Shown piece by piece: positions 8,916 through 17,057 of a DNA stretch of 64,000 bases. The stretch spans positions 186,001-250,000 of the forward strand of contig NZ_FQWE01000006.1 of assembly GCF_900129575.1 (NCBI RefSeq), given 5' to 3'. This stretch comes from Flavobacterium segetis. Its GTDB lineage: Bacteria > Bacteroidota > Bacteroidia > Flavobacteriales > Flavobacteriaceae. Position 1 is the first letter of the stretch; each line of letters begins with the position of its first letter. The position numbers and the translations under genes were made by a program. Below the pieces are notes generated by a model. The model saw only the letters and a list, made by a program, of their open reading frames with translations. It did no database searches and was not told where the DNA came from.

Positions 8916-10167
8916 TTATTTAGAGAAATTTTTTCATCTATTCTATCCAATATTTAGGAAATGGGGATTAGGAAGTAGTCTCGCTTCCCATTTAAGTTTG
9001 ATGTTAAATAGTATTATGCTATGTCTTTTAGCGTATGCAATTTATGTAATATTCAGACTTATTTTGGTTACCATCATGGTTCTAATTGCGCAAAAAACAA
9101 AAACAAAATTTGATGATTTATTAGTTACTAATAAAACGGCAAAGTACATAGCACATCTTATTCCTTTTTTATTGATCTATAAATCTGTTCCTATAATTCT
9201 GGATCGGTATGAATATTGGGAGGGTCTATTTGGAAAATTTGTTGGTATTTATATCGTCGTTTTAATTTTATGGATCGTTCGTACTATTTTTAATGCTTTA
9301 CGCGACTATTTGAAGTTGAAGCCTCGTTATAGTGATAAACCTATTGACAGTTTTATTCAGGTTATAATGATTGTTTTATGGGCTTTTGGGATTGCTGTTA
9401 TCATATCAAAATTATTTGAGATCAATCAAAAAGAGCTTTTAACTATTTTAGGAGCTGTTTCAGCAGTGATAATTTTAATTTTTAGAGATACTATTTTAGG
9501 ATTCGTGTCAAGCGTTCAAGTATCCATAAATGATATGATTCGCATAGGCGATTGGATAACTATGGATCGTTTTGGAGCTGATGGTGATGTTATTGAAATT
9601 AATCTTGCCACCGTAAAAGTTCGTAATTTTGATAATACAACAACTACTATTCCTACTTATAGTTTGAGTTCTGATTCTTTCCAAAACTGGCGCGGAATGC
9701 TTAATTCAGATGGACGACGAATTAAAAGACATCTATTAATTAAAACAAGTACAATTCGTTTTTTAGAGGACGCAGAGTTGGAAAATTTAAAAAAAATTCA
9801 ATTGTTAACCAGTTTTATTGATACAAGAAAAATTGAAATAAGCAAATTTAACTCTGAAAATAAAATTGATAAAAGCTTACCTATTAATGGTCGACATATG
9901 ACAAATTTAGGTCTGTTTAGAAAATATATTACTGAATATTTACTCCATCATCCCGCATTAAATCAAGATATGTTGATGATTTGTCGTCAATTACAATCTA
10001 CCGCGCATGGTGTTCCACTTGAAGTTTATGCTTTTTCAAGTGACAAGCGATTTGAAAATTACGAGTATATCATGTCAGACATATTTGATCATATTATAGC
10101 ATCGGTTAGCTATTTCGATCTTGAAATTTTTGAAACGGCAACTGAGCAGTATGAAAAAGCAAAATAA
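8908..10167 (+). CDS. MscS-family mechanosensitive ion channel (YbdG-like)
   Basis: A 419-residue inner-membrane protein with about five hydrophobic segments in its first 200 residues, followed by the MscS pore and beta domain: LLTILGAVSAVIILIFRDTI leads into SVQVSINDMIRIGDWI, the usual junction of TM3 and the cytoplasmic domain. The block DGDVIEINLATVKVRNFDNT continues the MscS beta domain. The length and the insertion after the beta domain resemble E. coli YbdG (415 residues) more than the compact MscS. Such channels release solutes under hypo-osmotic shock. It overlaps the DUF3817 gene by eight bases. Confidence 0.9.
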   Translation: MYNYLEKFFHLFYPIFRKWGLGSSLASHLSLMLNSIMLCLLAYAIYVIFRLILVTIMVLIAQKTKTKFDDLLVTNKTAKYIAHLIPFLLIYKSVPIILDRYEYWEGLFGKFVGIYIVVLILWIVRTIFNALRDYLKLKPRYSDKPIDSFIQVIMIVLWAFGIAVIISKLFEINQKELLTILGAVSAVIILIFRDTILGFVSSVQVSINDMIRIGDWITMDRFGADGDVIEINLATVKVRNFDNTTTTIPTYSLSSDSFQNWRGMLNSDGRRIKRHLLIKTSTIRFLEDAELENLKKIQLLTSFIDTRKIEISKFNSENKIDKSLPINGRHMTNLGLFRKYITEYLLHHPALNQDMLMICRQLQSTAHGVPLEVYAFSSDKRFENYEYIMSDIFDHIIASVSYFDLEIFETATEQYEKAK

Positions 10168-10417
10168 AGGCACTAATAAAACTTAATTTTAAACGAATCA
10201 TTAATTGATTTTCTTTTCATATTTAAATAGTTTAATTTTAATTTGTATGACAGAAACTGTTTTTTCACAAGTTTAAATTTTGATTTCTTTTAAACAGTGG
10301 TAAATTCAAAACTTATTCAACAATTCATTTTTTGACTTAAAATCATAATGTTTTGTTTATATAAGTGATTTTTGCATGATTCTTATCTCATTTTTTTTAA
10401 TTTTAAAGAAAAAAAAA

Positions 10418-10807
10418 ATGAACACACGCGACACTTTTCTTTCACAACTCAGAGGACAGGCAATTGGCTCAATATCTTCTGAGTCTTCAATCGAAGAATC
10501 TTTTCAAAATGAAACGCTTCGACCAATCTTAAAATTACAAAATGATCTTTTTATTGCATCTTTTAAGAATTATATAGAAAGAAACAAAGTAGAATTCCAA
10601 TCAAAAACCATCGAGGCAAAACTAGCTGTGATTGATAATGCCGTGCAGAAAGATGCTAAATTTAGCAGTATGGTAAAGGGAATTATAATAGGTTTATTCA
10701 CATTAGAAGAATATGCGGTGTATTCCCAAAATTCTTCAAATATCAATAAGAGAATAATGAGTATGTTATTAGAGCGATTAAAAAGTCAAGTGCAACTTTT
10801 TGATTAA
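10418..10807 (+). CDS. Conserved flavobacterial protein of unknown function
   Basis: I choose the ATG at 10418 (MNTRDTFLSQLRGQ), 129 residues, because an A-rich tract precedes it and an upstream in-frame ATG at 10376 would add a hydrophobic stretch that looks like translated leader. The protein is predicted helical and soluble, with the conserved-looking segments NETLRPILKLQNDLF and GLFTLEEYAVYSQNSS. I recall relatives being labelled glyoxalase in flavobacterial genomes, but no glyoxalase metal motif is visible and I do not support that name. It is a single gene followed by a terminator. Confidence 0.7.
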   Translation: MNTRDTFLSQLRGQAIGSISSESSIEESFQNETLRPILKLQNDLFIASFKNYIERNKVEFQSKTIEAKLAVIDNAVQKDAKFSSMVKGIIIGLFTLEEYAVYSQNSSNINKRIMSMLLERLKSQVQLFD

Positions 10808-10832
10808 ACAATTATGTTTCTCAAGGTAATTT

Positions 10833-10873
10833 AAAATATATTTTTTCTTTAAACAGGAAAAATATATTTTTTT
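10833..10873 (+). terminator. Rho-independent terminator after the 10418 gene
   Basis: An A+T-rich stem (AAAATATATTTTTTC at 10833-10847 with GAAAAATATATTTT from 10857, one bulge) is followed by T7. It starts 25 bases past the stop codon. Confidence 0.65.
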
Positions 10874-11115
10874 GACCTTTTTTATTTTCTGCTAGCTCTA
10901 TTTGTAGATCATGAGGTCTCCCTTTTACTTTATCTTCATTTCAATTTATAGACTATAAATATCTTTTTTTTAAAAAAGCATATCTTCTTTAGCGCAATTA
11001 TATCATTTATTCATATTTTATATTTGTTTATCATTTATATCGTAATAATTATATTCAATGATATAATTGTGTTTTATTCCTAATTATTTTCATTATAATT
11101 GTTAAAATTAAATAT
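10874..11115. other. A+T-rich spacer before the amidoligase cluster
   Basis: Together with the terminator this makes a 308-base gap without a gene. I see no ORF, no clear TAnnTTTG promoter and no repeat, although the promoter of the five-gene cluster should lie here. Confidence 0.4.
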
Positions 11116-11829
11116 ATGAAGGAAGAGTATTTTAAATGGCATTCTCCAAATTTAGGCAGAGAAATTGAAATGCTTGTTTTTGGATATTCTGGTTATCCCA
11201 TAATTCTATTTCCCACTTCAATGGGATCCTATCATGAGAATAAAGATATGGGGCTTATAGAATCAGCAAGATGGTATGTTGAACAAGGTCTTATTCAAAT
11301 CTTTTGTCCTGATAGTGTAGATAAAGACAGTTTTTATAACAAGCAAATTCATCCAATACATCGCATGGAAAATCATGTTCGTTATGATAAACTAATTTGT
11401 CATGAAATTGTTGAAAGAGTAAAAAACAATACTACAGCAGGAAAAGTAGCCGTTGCTGGTTGCAGTTTTGGTGGTTATCATGCAGCTAACTTTGCATTTA
11501 GACATCCTGGCTATGTAAGTCATTTATTTTCTATGAGTGGCGCTTTTACTATCAAAAATTTTATGGATGGTTTTCATAATGACGATGTGTTTTATAACAG
11601 TCCCGAAGATTATTTATATGGATTAAACGATCATGAATTGTGGAACATGGATATTGTATTAGGAACTTCAAATTGGGATATTTGCTTAGATGCCAACTTA
11701 AAAATGAGTAAAGTGTTAAGCGATAAAAATGTTCATCATTGGTTAGACATTCGCCAGGATCAAAAACATGATTGGCCAGTTTGGAAAGAAATGTTTCCGC
11801 ATTATCTATCAAGAATTAAATTTTATTAA
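11116..11829 (+). CDS. Alpha/beta-hydrolase (esterase D-like) of the amidoligase cluster
   Basis: The 237-residue protein is a putative esterase of the alpha/beta-hydrolase fold. The nucleophile elbow GCSFGG places Ser at residue 117, and a C-terminal HDWPVWKEMFPHYL block offers the catalytic His. The oxyanion loop region FPTSMGSYHE is also visible. There is no signal peptide, so it acts in the cytoplasm. It is the first gene of a five-gene plus-strand operon (19 bases to the next) with two ATP-grasp enzymes, a YbdK-like ligase and a glutamine amidotransferase. A likely job is trimming or releasing the amide or ester product, but that is inference. The fold is secure; the substrate is unknown. 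Confidence 0.85.
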   Translation: MKEEYFKWHSPNLGREIEMLVFGYSGYPIILFPTSMGSYHENKDMGLIESARWYVEQGLIQIFCPDSVDKDSFYNKQIHPIHRMENHVRYDKLICHEIVERVKNNTTAGKVAVAGCSFGGYHAANFAFRHPGYVSHLFSMSGAFTIKNFMDGFHNDDVFYNSPEDYLYGLNDHELWNMDIVLGTSNWDICLDANLKMSKVLSDKNVHHWLDIRQDQKHDWPVWKEMFPHYLSRIKFY

Positions 11830-11847
11830 AAACATAAACTTAAAAAG

Positions 11848-12795
11848 ATGAAAAAAATAGGAATTTTATTTGGTATGGAAGATACATTCCCTCAGGCATT
11901 TATAGATAGAGTTAACTCAAAAAATGAAAAAGGAATTATTGCCGAAGCCGTTTCAATTGACAAAGTGGTGCAAAACAAGGACGGCGAATATGCAGTGATC
12001 ATTGATAGAATTTCACAAGACGTTCCCTTTTATCGTGCTTATTTAAAAAATGCAGCATTGACTGGGACAAATGTTATCAATAATCCGTTTTGGTGGAGTG
12101 CAGATGACAAGTTTTTTAATAATGCACTCGCTGATACTTTAGGAGTTCCGTTGCCCAATACTGTGATTTTACCTTCCGCTGAGCATCCTACAGACACAAC
12201 TGGAAAATCTTTTAGAAATTTAAAATATCCAATGGATTGGGAAGGCATCTTTGATTATATAGGATTTCCTGCTTACATGAAACCTTATGCCGGTGGTGGT
12301 TGGAAAAATGTTTACCGACTCGAAAACAAAGAAGAGTTTTGGGAAAAACACCAAGAAACAGGACAATTAGTAATGATGTTACAAGAAGAAATTGTATTTA
12401 CCGAGTATTTCAGGGTATATTGTTTAGGCGGAAAAGCGGTGCGTATTATGCAATATGAACCAAGAAATCCACACCATTTGCGTTACGTTATTGATGGCCC
12501 TGCTACAGATAAAAAATTATTGGCAACAGTAAAGGATTATACATTGCGTTTGTGCAAAGGCTTAGGATACGACTTTAATACTGTAGAATTTGCGGTGCGT
12601 GAAGGAATTCCTTATGCAATTGATTTTGGAAATCCAGCACCTGATGCAGAATTAACTTCGGTTGGTGCTGAAAATTTTGAATGGGTGGTGGAAGAGGCCG
12701 CTAAAATGGCTATTGCTGCTGCAAAAAAGCAAAAAGCCGGAAAAATGAATTTGACTTGGGGAACTTTTATAAAAGAAGCTGCTGCAGGAAAATAA
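11848..12795 (+). CDS. ATP-grasp ligase (RimK-like) of the amidoligase cluster
   Basis: The 315-residue protein has an N-terminal pre-ATP-grasp domain (KKIGILFGMEDTFPQAF) and an ATP-grasp core. The nucleotide-binding Lys and glycine loop are MKPYAGGGWKNV (about residues 145-156), and the distal metal-binding segment is VEFAVREGIPYAIDFGNPAP. ATP-grasp enzymes activate a carboxylate as acyl phosphate and join it to an amine or thiol. The segment NNPFWWSADDKFFNNALA matches the usual helix before the ATP site. The enclosing cluster points to peptide-bond formation on a small substrate. The acceptor and donor cannot be read from sequence. Confidence 0.85.
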   Translation: MKKIGILFGMEDTFPQAFIDRVNSKNEKGIIAEAVSIDKVVQNKDGEYAVIIDRISQDVPFYRAYLKNAALTGTNVINNPFWWSADDKFFNNALADTLGVPLPNTVILPSAEHPTDTTGKSFRNLKYPMDWEGIFDYIGFPAYMKPYAGGGWKNVYRLENKEEFWEKHQETGQLVMMLQEEIVFTEYFRVYCLGGKAVRIMQYEPRNPHHLRYVIDGPATDKKLLATVKDYTLRLCKGLGYDFNTVEFAVREGIPYAIDFGNPAPDAELTSVGAENFEWVVEEAAKMAIAAAKKQKAGKMNLTWGTFIKEAAAGK

Positions 12796-12945
12796 TCTGG
12801 AATAACTTTCTCAATGCCCTAGTCTCGCTTATCCCGATATTACGCGAAAAATCTTTTTTAATTGTTTTGCATTTGCCTATAAAACGAATTATAAACAATA
12901 GAAGAAAATAGCAACGGAAAGCGGTAAAAAGTTCCTAAAAAAAAT

Positions 12946-14058
12946 ATGCTAATGAAGAAACTACCAATATTTACACTAGGTGTAGAGGAAGAATATCAAA
13001 TTATTGATCCTGAATCTAGAGATTTGCGCTCGCATTTATCAAAAATTGTTGATGGTGCAAAAATAATTTTAAATGAGCAAGTAAAGGCTGAAATGCACCA
13101 ATCAGTGGTAGAAGTAGGTACTAATATTTGCAATAATGTAAATGATGCTCGCAATGAAATACGGTTTTTACGATCTAAAATTGTTGAACTAGCTGATAAG
13201 CAAGATTTAATTGTTGGTGGTGCTGGAACACATCCTTTTTCTAAATGGCAGGATCAGCCCATTACTGACGATCCGCGTTACCATGATATTGTGAACGAAT
13301 TACAAGATGCTGCACGTTCAAATTTAATTTTTGGGATGCATTGTCATGTTGGGATTGAAAACAGGGAAATAGGTTTGCAATTGATGAATCAAGCTACTTA
13401 TTTTTTGCCTCATATTTTTGCACTTTCAACTAATTCGCCATTTTGGGAAGGACGACAAACGGGATATAAATCGTTTAGAACAAAGGTTTTTGATAAATTT
13501 CCTAGAACGGGTTTACCTGAATATTTCGACTCCGTTGGAGCGTATCAAAACTTTTTAGACACGTTAGTTAAAACTAATTGTATAGATAACCCTAAAAAAA
13601 TATGGTGGGATTTGCGTTTACATCCCTTTTTTAATACGATTGAATTTAGGATTTGTGATATGTGCTTAACAGTTGATGAAACTATTTGTATTGTAGCAAT
13701 TATTCAAGCAATTGTAGCTAAACTTTATAAACTAAATATGAATAACACCAGCTTTAATGTTTACAGAATTGCGCTGGTTAAAGAGAATAAATTTCGTGCC
13801 GCTCGTTACGGAATTGACAATAATATGATCGATTTTGGTTTGCAAAAAGAAGTTGAAACTAAGATTTTGATTCTAGAACTACTTGATTTTATTGATGATG
13901 TGGTGGATGAATTAGGAAGTCGCGATGAAATTAATTTTGTGCATGAAATTTTAAAAAATGGGACTGGTGCTGATAAGCAGTTAACAGTATTTAATGAAAC
14001 AGGGTGTCTTTCAAGCGTTGTCGATTTTATAACAGGAGAATTCACAAAGGGATTGTAA
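12946..14058 (+). CDS. ybdK: YbdK-like carboxylate-amine ligase (GCS2 family)
   Basis: The 370-residue protein starts with the GCS2 signature FTLGVEEEYQIIDPESRDL and contains EMHQSVVEVGT, FGMHCHVGI and WDLRLHPFFNTIEFRICDM, all hallmarks of the YbdK/EgtA-type glutamate-cysteine ligase family. These Glu and His residues build the metal-ATP site. The length equals E. coli YbdK (about 372), which has weak glutamate-cysteine ligase activity; the true substrate in this family is usually unknown. Two in-frame ATGs (12946 and 12952) are possible starts. In this cluster it most likely forms an amide bond in an unidentified metabolite and not glutathione, since no glutathione synthetase is nearby. Confidence 0.9.
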   Translation: MLMKKLPIFTLGVEEEYQIIDPESRDLRSHLSKIVDGAKIILNEQVKAEMHQSVVEVGTNICNNVNDARNEIRFLRSKIVELADKQDLIVGGAGTHPFSKWQDQPITDDPRYHDIVNELQDAARSNLIFGMHCHVGIENREIGLQLMNQATYFLPHIFALSTNSPFWEGRQTGYKSFRTKVFDKFPRTGLPEYFDSVGAYQNFLDTLVKTNCIDNPKKIWWDLRLHPFFNTIEFRICDMCLTVDETICIVAIIQAIVAKLYKLNMNNTSFNVYRIALVKENKFRAARYGIDNNMIDFGLQKEVETKILILELLDFIDDVVDELGSRDEINFVHEILKNGTGADKQLTVFNETGCLSSVVDFITGEFTKGL

Positions 14059-14093
14059 ATAATATTTTATCTTTACATCTCGCTTATAAATAA

Positions 14094-14930
14094 ATGTTTA
14101 TGATAAATAAAATATTAAAAGTTGCCTTGCTAGATATGTACAACGGCGAACCTAACCAAGGAATGCGTTGCATTATTGATGTAGTGAATCGCTTTAGTCC
14201 AGTGGTAAGTTTTCAAATATTTGATATTCGTAGTAAATGTGAATTTCCTACTATTGAAAAATTTGATATTTATATTTCTACAGGAGGTCCAGGAAATCCA
14301 TTAATAGGAGATGGTAATTGGGATACAAAATATTATGAATTTATCGACTCATTAACCAAGTGGAATAATGAAAATGCAATTAAAAAGCATGTACTTTTTA
14401 TTTGTCATTCTTTTCAAATGGCTTGTTTGCATTTTGGATTAGCAACGGTTACTAAAAGAAATGATACAAGCTTTGGGGTTATGACTATTCACAAAACTAA
14501 AGAAGGTGAAACTGATTCATTATTTGAAGGCCTATCCGATCCTTTTTACGGAATTGATTCTCGAGATTACCAAGTCGTACAACCCAAATTAAGCGTTTTT
14601 ACTAAAAAAGGAGCAAAAATTATTTCATTAGAAAAAATTAGAGATCATGTTCAATATGAAAGAGCGATAATGGCTGTTCGATTTACAGACTATTTCGTTG
14701 GTACACAATTTCATCCCGAAGCTGATCCCATAAGTTTTGTTGCTCATTTGCGAAACAAAGTAGCTAAAGAGAAAATAAAAAATATGAAAGGCGAAAAGAA
14801 GTTTCGAGATATGTTAGAAGATTTAATGGACGATGATAAAATCTACAAAACTAATGAGACTTTGATTCCGAATTTTCTTCGTACTGCTATAAATGATTTG
14901 ATGAAAACAAAAAAAATGTTATCTAATTAG
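14094..14930 (+). CDS. Class I glutamine amidotransferase (GMP-synthase-like)
   Basis: The 278-residue protein is a stand-alone class I glutaminase domain. The nucleophile Cys104 lies in FICHSFQMAC, and His207 with Glu209 lie in TQFHPEAD, completing the Cys-His-Glu triad; STGGPGNP forms the oxyanion region. It would release ammonia from glutamine for a partner ligase or synthetase in the same operon. The elbow is ICHSFQ where the classical form is GxCxGxQ, a mild departure also seen in stand-alone relatives. About 60 extra C-terminal residues are charged and helical. Two close ATGs (14094 and 14100) are possible. It follows ybdK by 35 bases. Confidence 0.88.
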   Translation: MFMINKILKVALLDMYNGEPNQGMRCIIDVVNRFSPVVSFQIFDIRSKCEFPTIEKFDIYISTGGPGNPLIGDGNWDTKYYEFIDSLTKWNNENAIKKHVLFICHSFQMACLHFGLATVTKRNDTSFGVMTIHKTKEGETDSLFEGLSDPFYGIDSRDYQVVQPKLSVFTKKGAKIISLEKIRDHVQYERAIMAVRFTDYFVGTQFHPEADPISFVAHLRNKVAKEKIKNMKGEKKFRDMLEDLMDDDKIYKTNETLIPNFLRTAINDLMKTKKMLSN

Positions 14931-14945
14931 TTAATAATTAAGTTT

Positions 14946-16160
14946 ATGATTTCAAAGTATCGGGAGTTATTTAATGCTCAATTCAGTGACAAAAAATACC
15001 AAGATTTCAAAAATGATATCGCTTCTGATTTTAATTATTTACCCACTTTTAGAGTAGCTGAAACCCCATTTTTTATCTCTAAAAATTTAAAACAACAATT
15101 GATTGAAGGATGTCAAGAAGTTATCACTTTTATTAAACAAGAAGAATTCAAAACACTTACTGACAAATCATTAGAACTTAATCATAAAGTTCCAAATGAA
15201 GATAAACACACTACTTTCTTAGCCATCGATTTTGGAATATGTATAGAAAATGGCGAAATTGTGCCTAAATTAATTGAGGTTCAGGGATTTCCTTCTTTGT
15301 ATAATTATCAAGCTAATTTGTACGAGAAATTCAAAAATCAATATCCCTTTCTTGAAGAGTTAACTCCTTTTTTTGATGGAATAGACAATCATAAATATCA
15401 AGAAATTTTAAAAGAAGTGATTTGTAATTCACATCCCAATGAAAATGTGATTTTGCTTGAAATTGAGCCAGAGAAGCAAAATACAAAAATTGATTTTTAT
15501 TATTGCAATAGAGATATTGGAATCCCAATTATATGTGTTACTGATCTGATTAAAAAGGATAAACAGCTTTTTTACCGGAACAGTAAAGGCATAGAAATTC
15601 TTGTAAAGCGAATCTATAATCGAGTTATTTTTGACGAACTTAATTTGCGAAATGATTTAAAATTAAACTTTCATTTTACTGATGATTTAGATGTAGAATG
15701 GGCTGGTCATCCCAACTGGTTTTTTAGGATAAGTAAATTTATTTTACCTTATTTAAAAGGTAAATATTTTATAGGAACAACATTGTTAAGCGAATTAAAA
15801 GAAATTCCCAAGGATTTGGAAAATTATGTTTTAAAACCTTTGTTTTCATTTTCAGGAACTGGCGTAATTTTCCATCTAAAAAAGGAAGATCTTGAAAACG
15901 TTATTGAAAAAGAACTTTACATACTTCAAAAAAAGGTAAATTATATCCCAATTGTTCAATCTCTTGATGGAAAAGTTAAAGCAGAAGTGCGAGTACTTTG
16001 CGTTTGGAAAAAAGAAGATGAATCTCCCACTCTACTCTGTAATTTGGTGAGATTGAGTCGTGGTGAAATGATAGGTGTAAAATTTAATAAAGACAAGGAC
16101 TGGGTTGGAGGAACTTTAGGCCTATTTGAAAGCGAAAGACTTGCAGAAATTAATTTGTGA
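14946..16160 (+). CDS. ATP-grasp-like protein, last gene of the amidoligase cluster
   Basis: I do not recognise this 404-residue protein as a named family. Its C-terminal half has ATP-grasp features: YVLKPLFSFSGTGVIF (about residues 295-310) resembles the Lys plus glycine-loop ATP site, and KAEVRVLCVWKKE resembles the following strand with Glu/Arg ligands. The N-terminal half contains FLAIDFGICIENGEIVPKLI followed by EVQGFPSLYNYQ, a block that could be a permuted acidic metal-binding segment. It begins 16 bases after the amidotransferase gene and ends convergent with the phenolic-lipid operon, so it is surely the last cistron of this cluster. Probable role: a second amide- or ester-forming ligase. 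Confidence 0.6.
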   Translation: MISKYRELFNAQFSDKKYQDFKNDIASDFNYLPTFRVAETPFFISKNLKQQLIEGCQEVITFIKQEEFKTLTDKSLELNHKVPNEDKHTTFLAIDFGICIENGEIVPKLIEVQGFPSLYNYQANLYEKFKNQYPFLEELTPFFDGIDNHKYQEILKEVICNSHPNENVILLEIEPEKQNTKIDFYYCNRDIGIPIICVTDLIKKDKQLFYRNSKGIEILVKRIYNRVIFDELNLRNDLKLNFHFTDDLDVEWAGHPNWFFRISKFILPYLKGKYFIGTTLLSELKEIPKDLENYVLKPLFSFSGTGVIFHLKKEDLENVIEKELYILQKKVNYIPIVQSLDGKVKAEVRVLCVWKKEDESPTLLCNLVRLSRGEMIGVKFNKDKDWVGGTLGLFESERLAEINL

Positions 16161-16198
16161 AAAATAAAAATAAATTCTGTTTCTTGATCAAATCTAAT

Positions 16199-16690
16199 TT
16201 AAATTTTTATAGTTATTCCCCTCCAAAAACGACCATGATGCGTTATAGAAACTGGCTTATATTTTTGATTTGCATCTACTTGAATATATGGAATGCCATT
16301 AATTTTAGCTATTTTAGTTTCTAAAGTAATTGTACTAACTAAATTAAAATTTTTGTTTTCAGTTACTGCAATGGTATAAATCAAATCCTTAGTGATTTCT
16401 GTTTGAGTAAAATAGACAAAGCCCTCGCAGAACACAATCCCCTTAAATTCACTTTCATATTTACATTCTAATTTTAAAGGAAAATAACCTCTTTTTCCAG
16501 TTTCTCGATTGTAAATTTTATAAGCAGCTTCCTTTCGTGTCCATAAATTCCAAACTATAATTTCAGGATTTGGTGCATTTTCAATGAGTAATCGCTCACT
16601 TGGAGTAAATATTTTATCTAAGAATCCTTGACGTTGCCAATTACTTTCTATTTTGGCTAGAGCCAAATCGACAATGTCATTTCCTATCAT
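16199..16690 (-). CDS. 4'-phosphopantetheinyl transferase
   Basis: The 163-residue protein transfers phosphopantetheine from CoA to a serine of a carrier protein. It shows the two family motifs: GNDIVDLALA at the N-terminus (Asp metal ligand) and WTRKEAAYKIYNRETG (the WxxKEA motif, Glu metal ligand, Lys catalytic). It sits 16 bases after the acyl carrier protein gene and is the last cistron of the operon, so its natural substrate is most likely that carrier protein (Ser41). The length suits the small AcpS/Sfp-like single-domain class. It converges with the amidoligase cluster across 38 bases. Confidence 0.88.
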   Translation of the reverse strand: MIGNDIVDLALAKIESNWQRQGFLDKIFTPSERLLIENAPNPEIIVWNLWTRKEAAYKIYNRETGKRGYFPLKLECKYESEFKGIVFCEGFVYFTQTEITKDLIYTIAVTENKNFNLVSTITLETKIAKINGIPYIQVDANQKYKPVSITHHGRFWRGITIKI

Positions 16691-16706
16691 TTTACTTTAA
16701 ATAGAT

Positions 16707-16964
16707 TTAACTTTTCTCCGCTAATTTAGTTTTTATTATATCCATAGCAGCGGCAACATTAATCATACGCTCCATTGACTCATTATCTATTACAATGCTA
16801 TATTTTTCCTCAATGTCTAAAATAACATCTACTAAATTTGCCGAATTAATTTTTAAATCATTAATGAAATCAGTAGTTTCTGTTAATGTTTCTAATGCAG
16901 ATTGATCTAGAACATAAGGTCTTATAATTTCCTTTAATTGCTCAATAATTTGTTCGTTATTCAT
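16707..16964 (-). CDS. Acyl carrier protein dedicated to the phenolic-lipid operon
   Basis: The 85-residue, acidic, four-helix protein has the phosphopantetheine attachment site at Ser41 in DLKINSANLVDVILDIEE. The motif reads N-S-A-N-L where housekeeping AcpP has D-S-L, as is usual for specialised carrier proteins of aryl polyene and resorcinol pathways. It lies between the ketosynthase and the phosphopantetheinyl transferase on the same strand, which supports a private acyl-building line for the type III polyketide synthase. It is not the housekeeping ACP, whose neighbours (fabF, rnc) are absent. Confidence 0.88.
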   Translation of the reverse strand: MNNEQIIEQLKEIIRPYVLDQSALETLTETTDFINDLKINSANLVDVILDIEEKYSIVIDNESMERMINVAAAMDIIKTKLAEKS

Positions 16965-17057
16965 TTTTATTATTCTTTTTACTAAAGTTTTTATCTATAA
17001 AAAAGCACTGCCATTTCATCAAAATTTATTGAGTTATCTCAACTAAATTGATTGATA

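Noticed and set aside
10418..10807. Glyoxalase as a name for this gene
   Set aside because: I recall such labels for relatives, but no metal-binding His/Glu pattern of the glyoxalase fold is present.
12796..12945. Transcription break within the amidoligase cluster
   Set aside because: The 150-base spacer before ybdK has no clear terminator stem or promoter box, so I kept the cluster as one unit.
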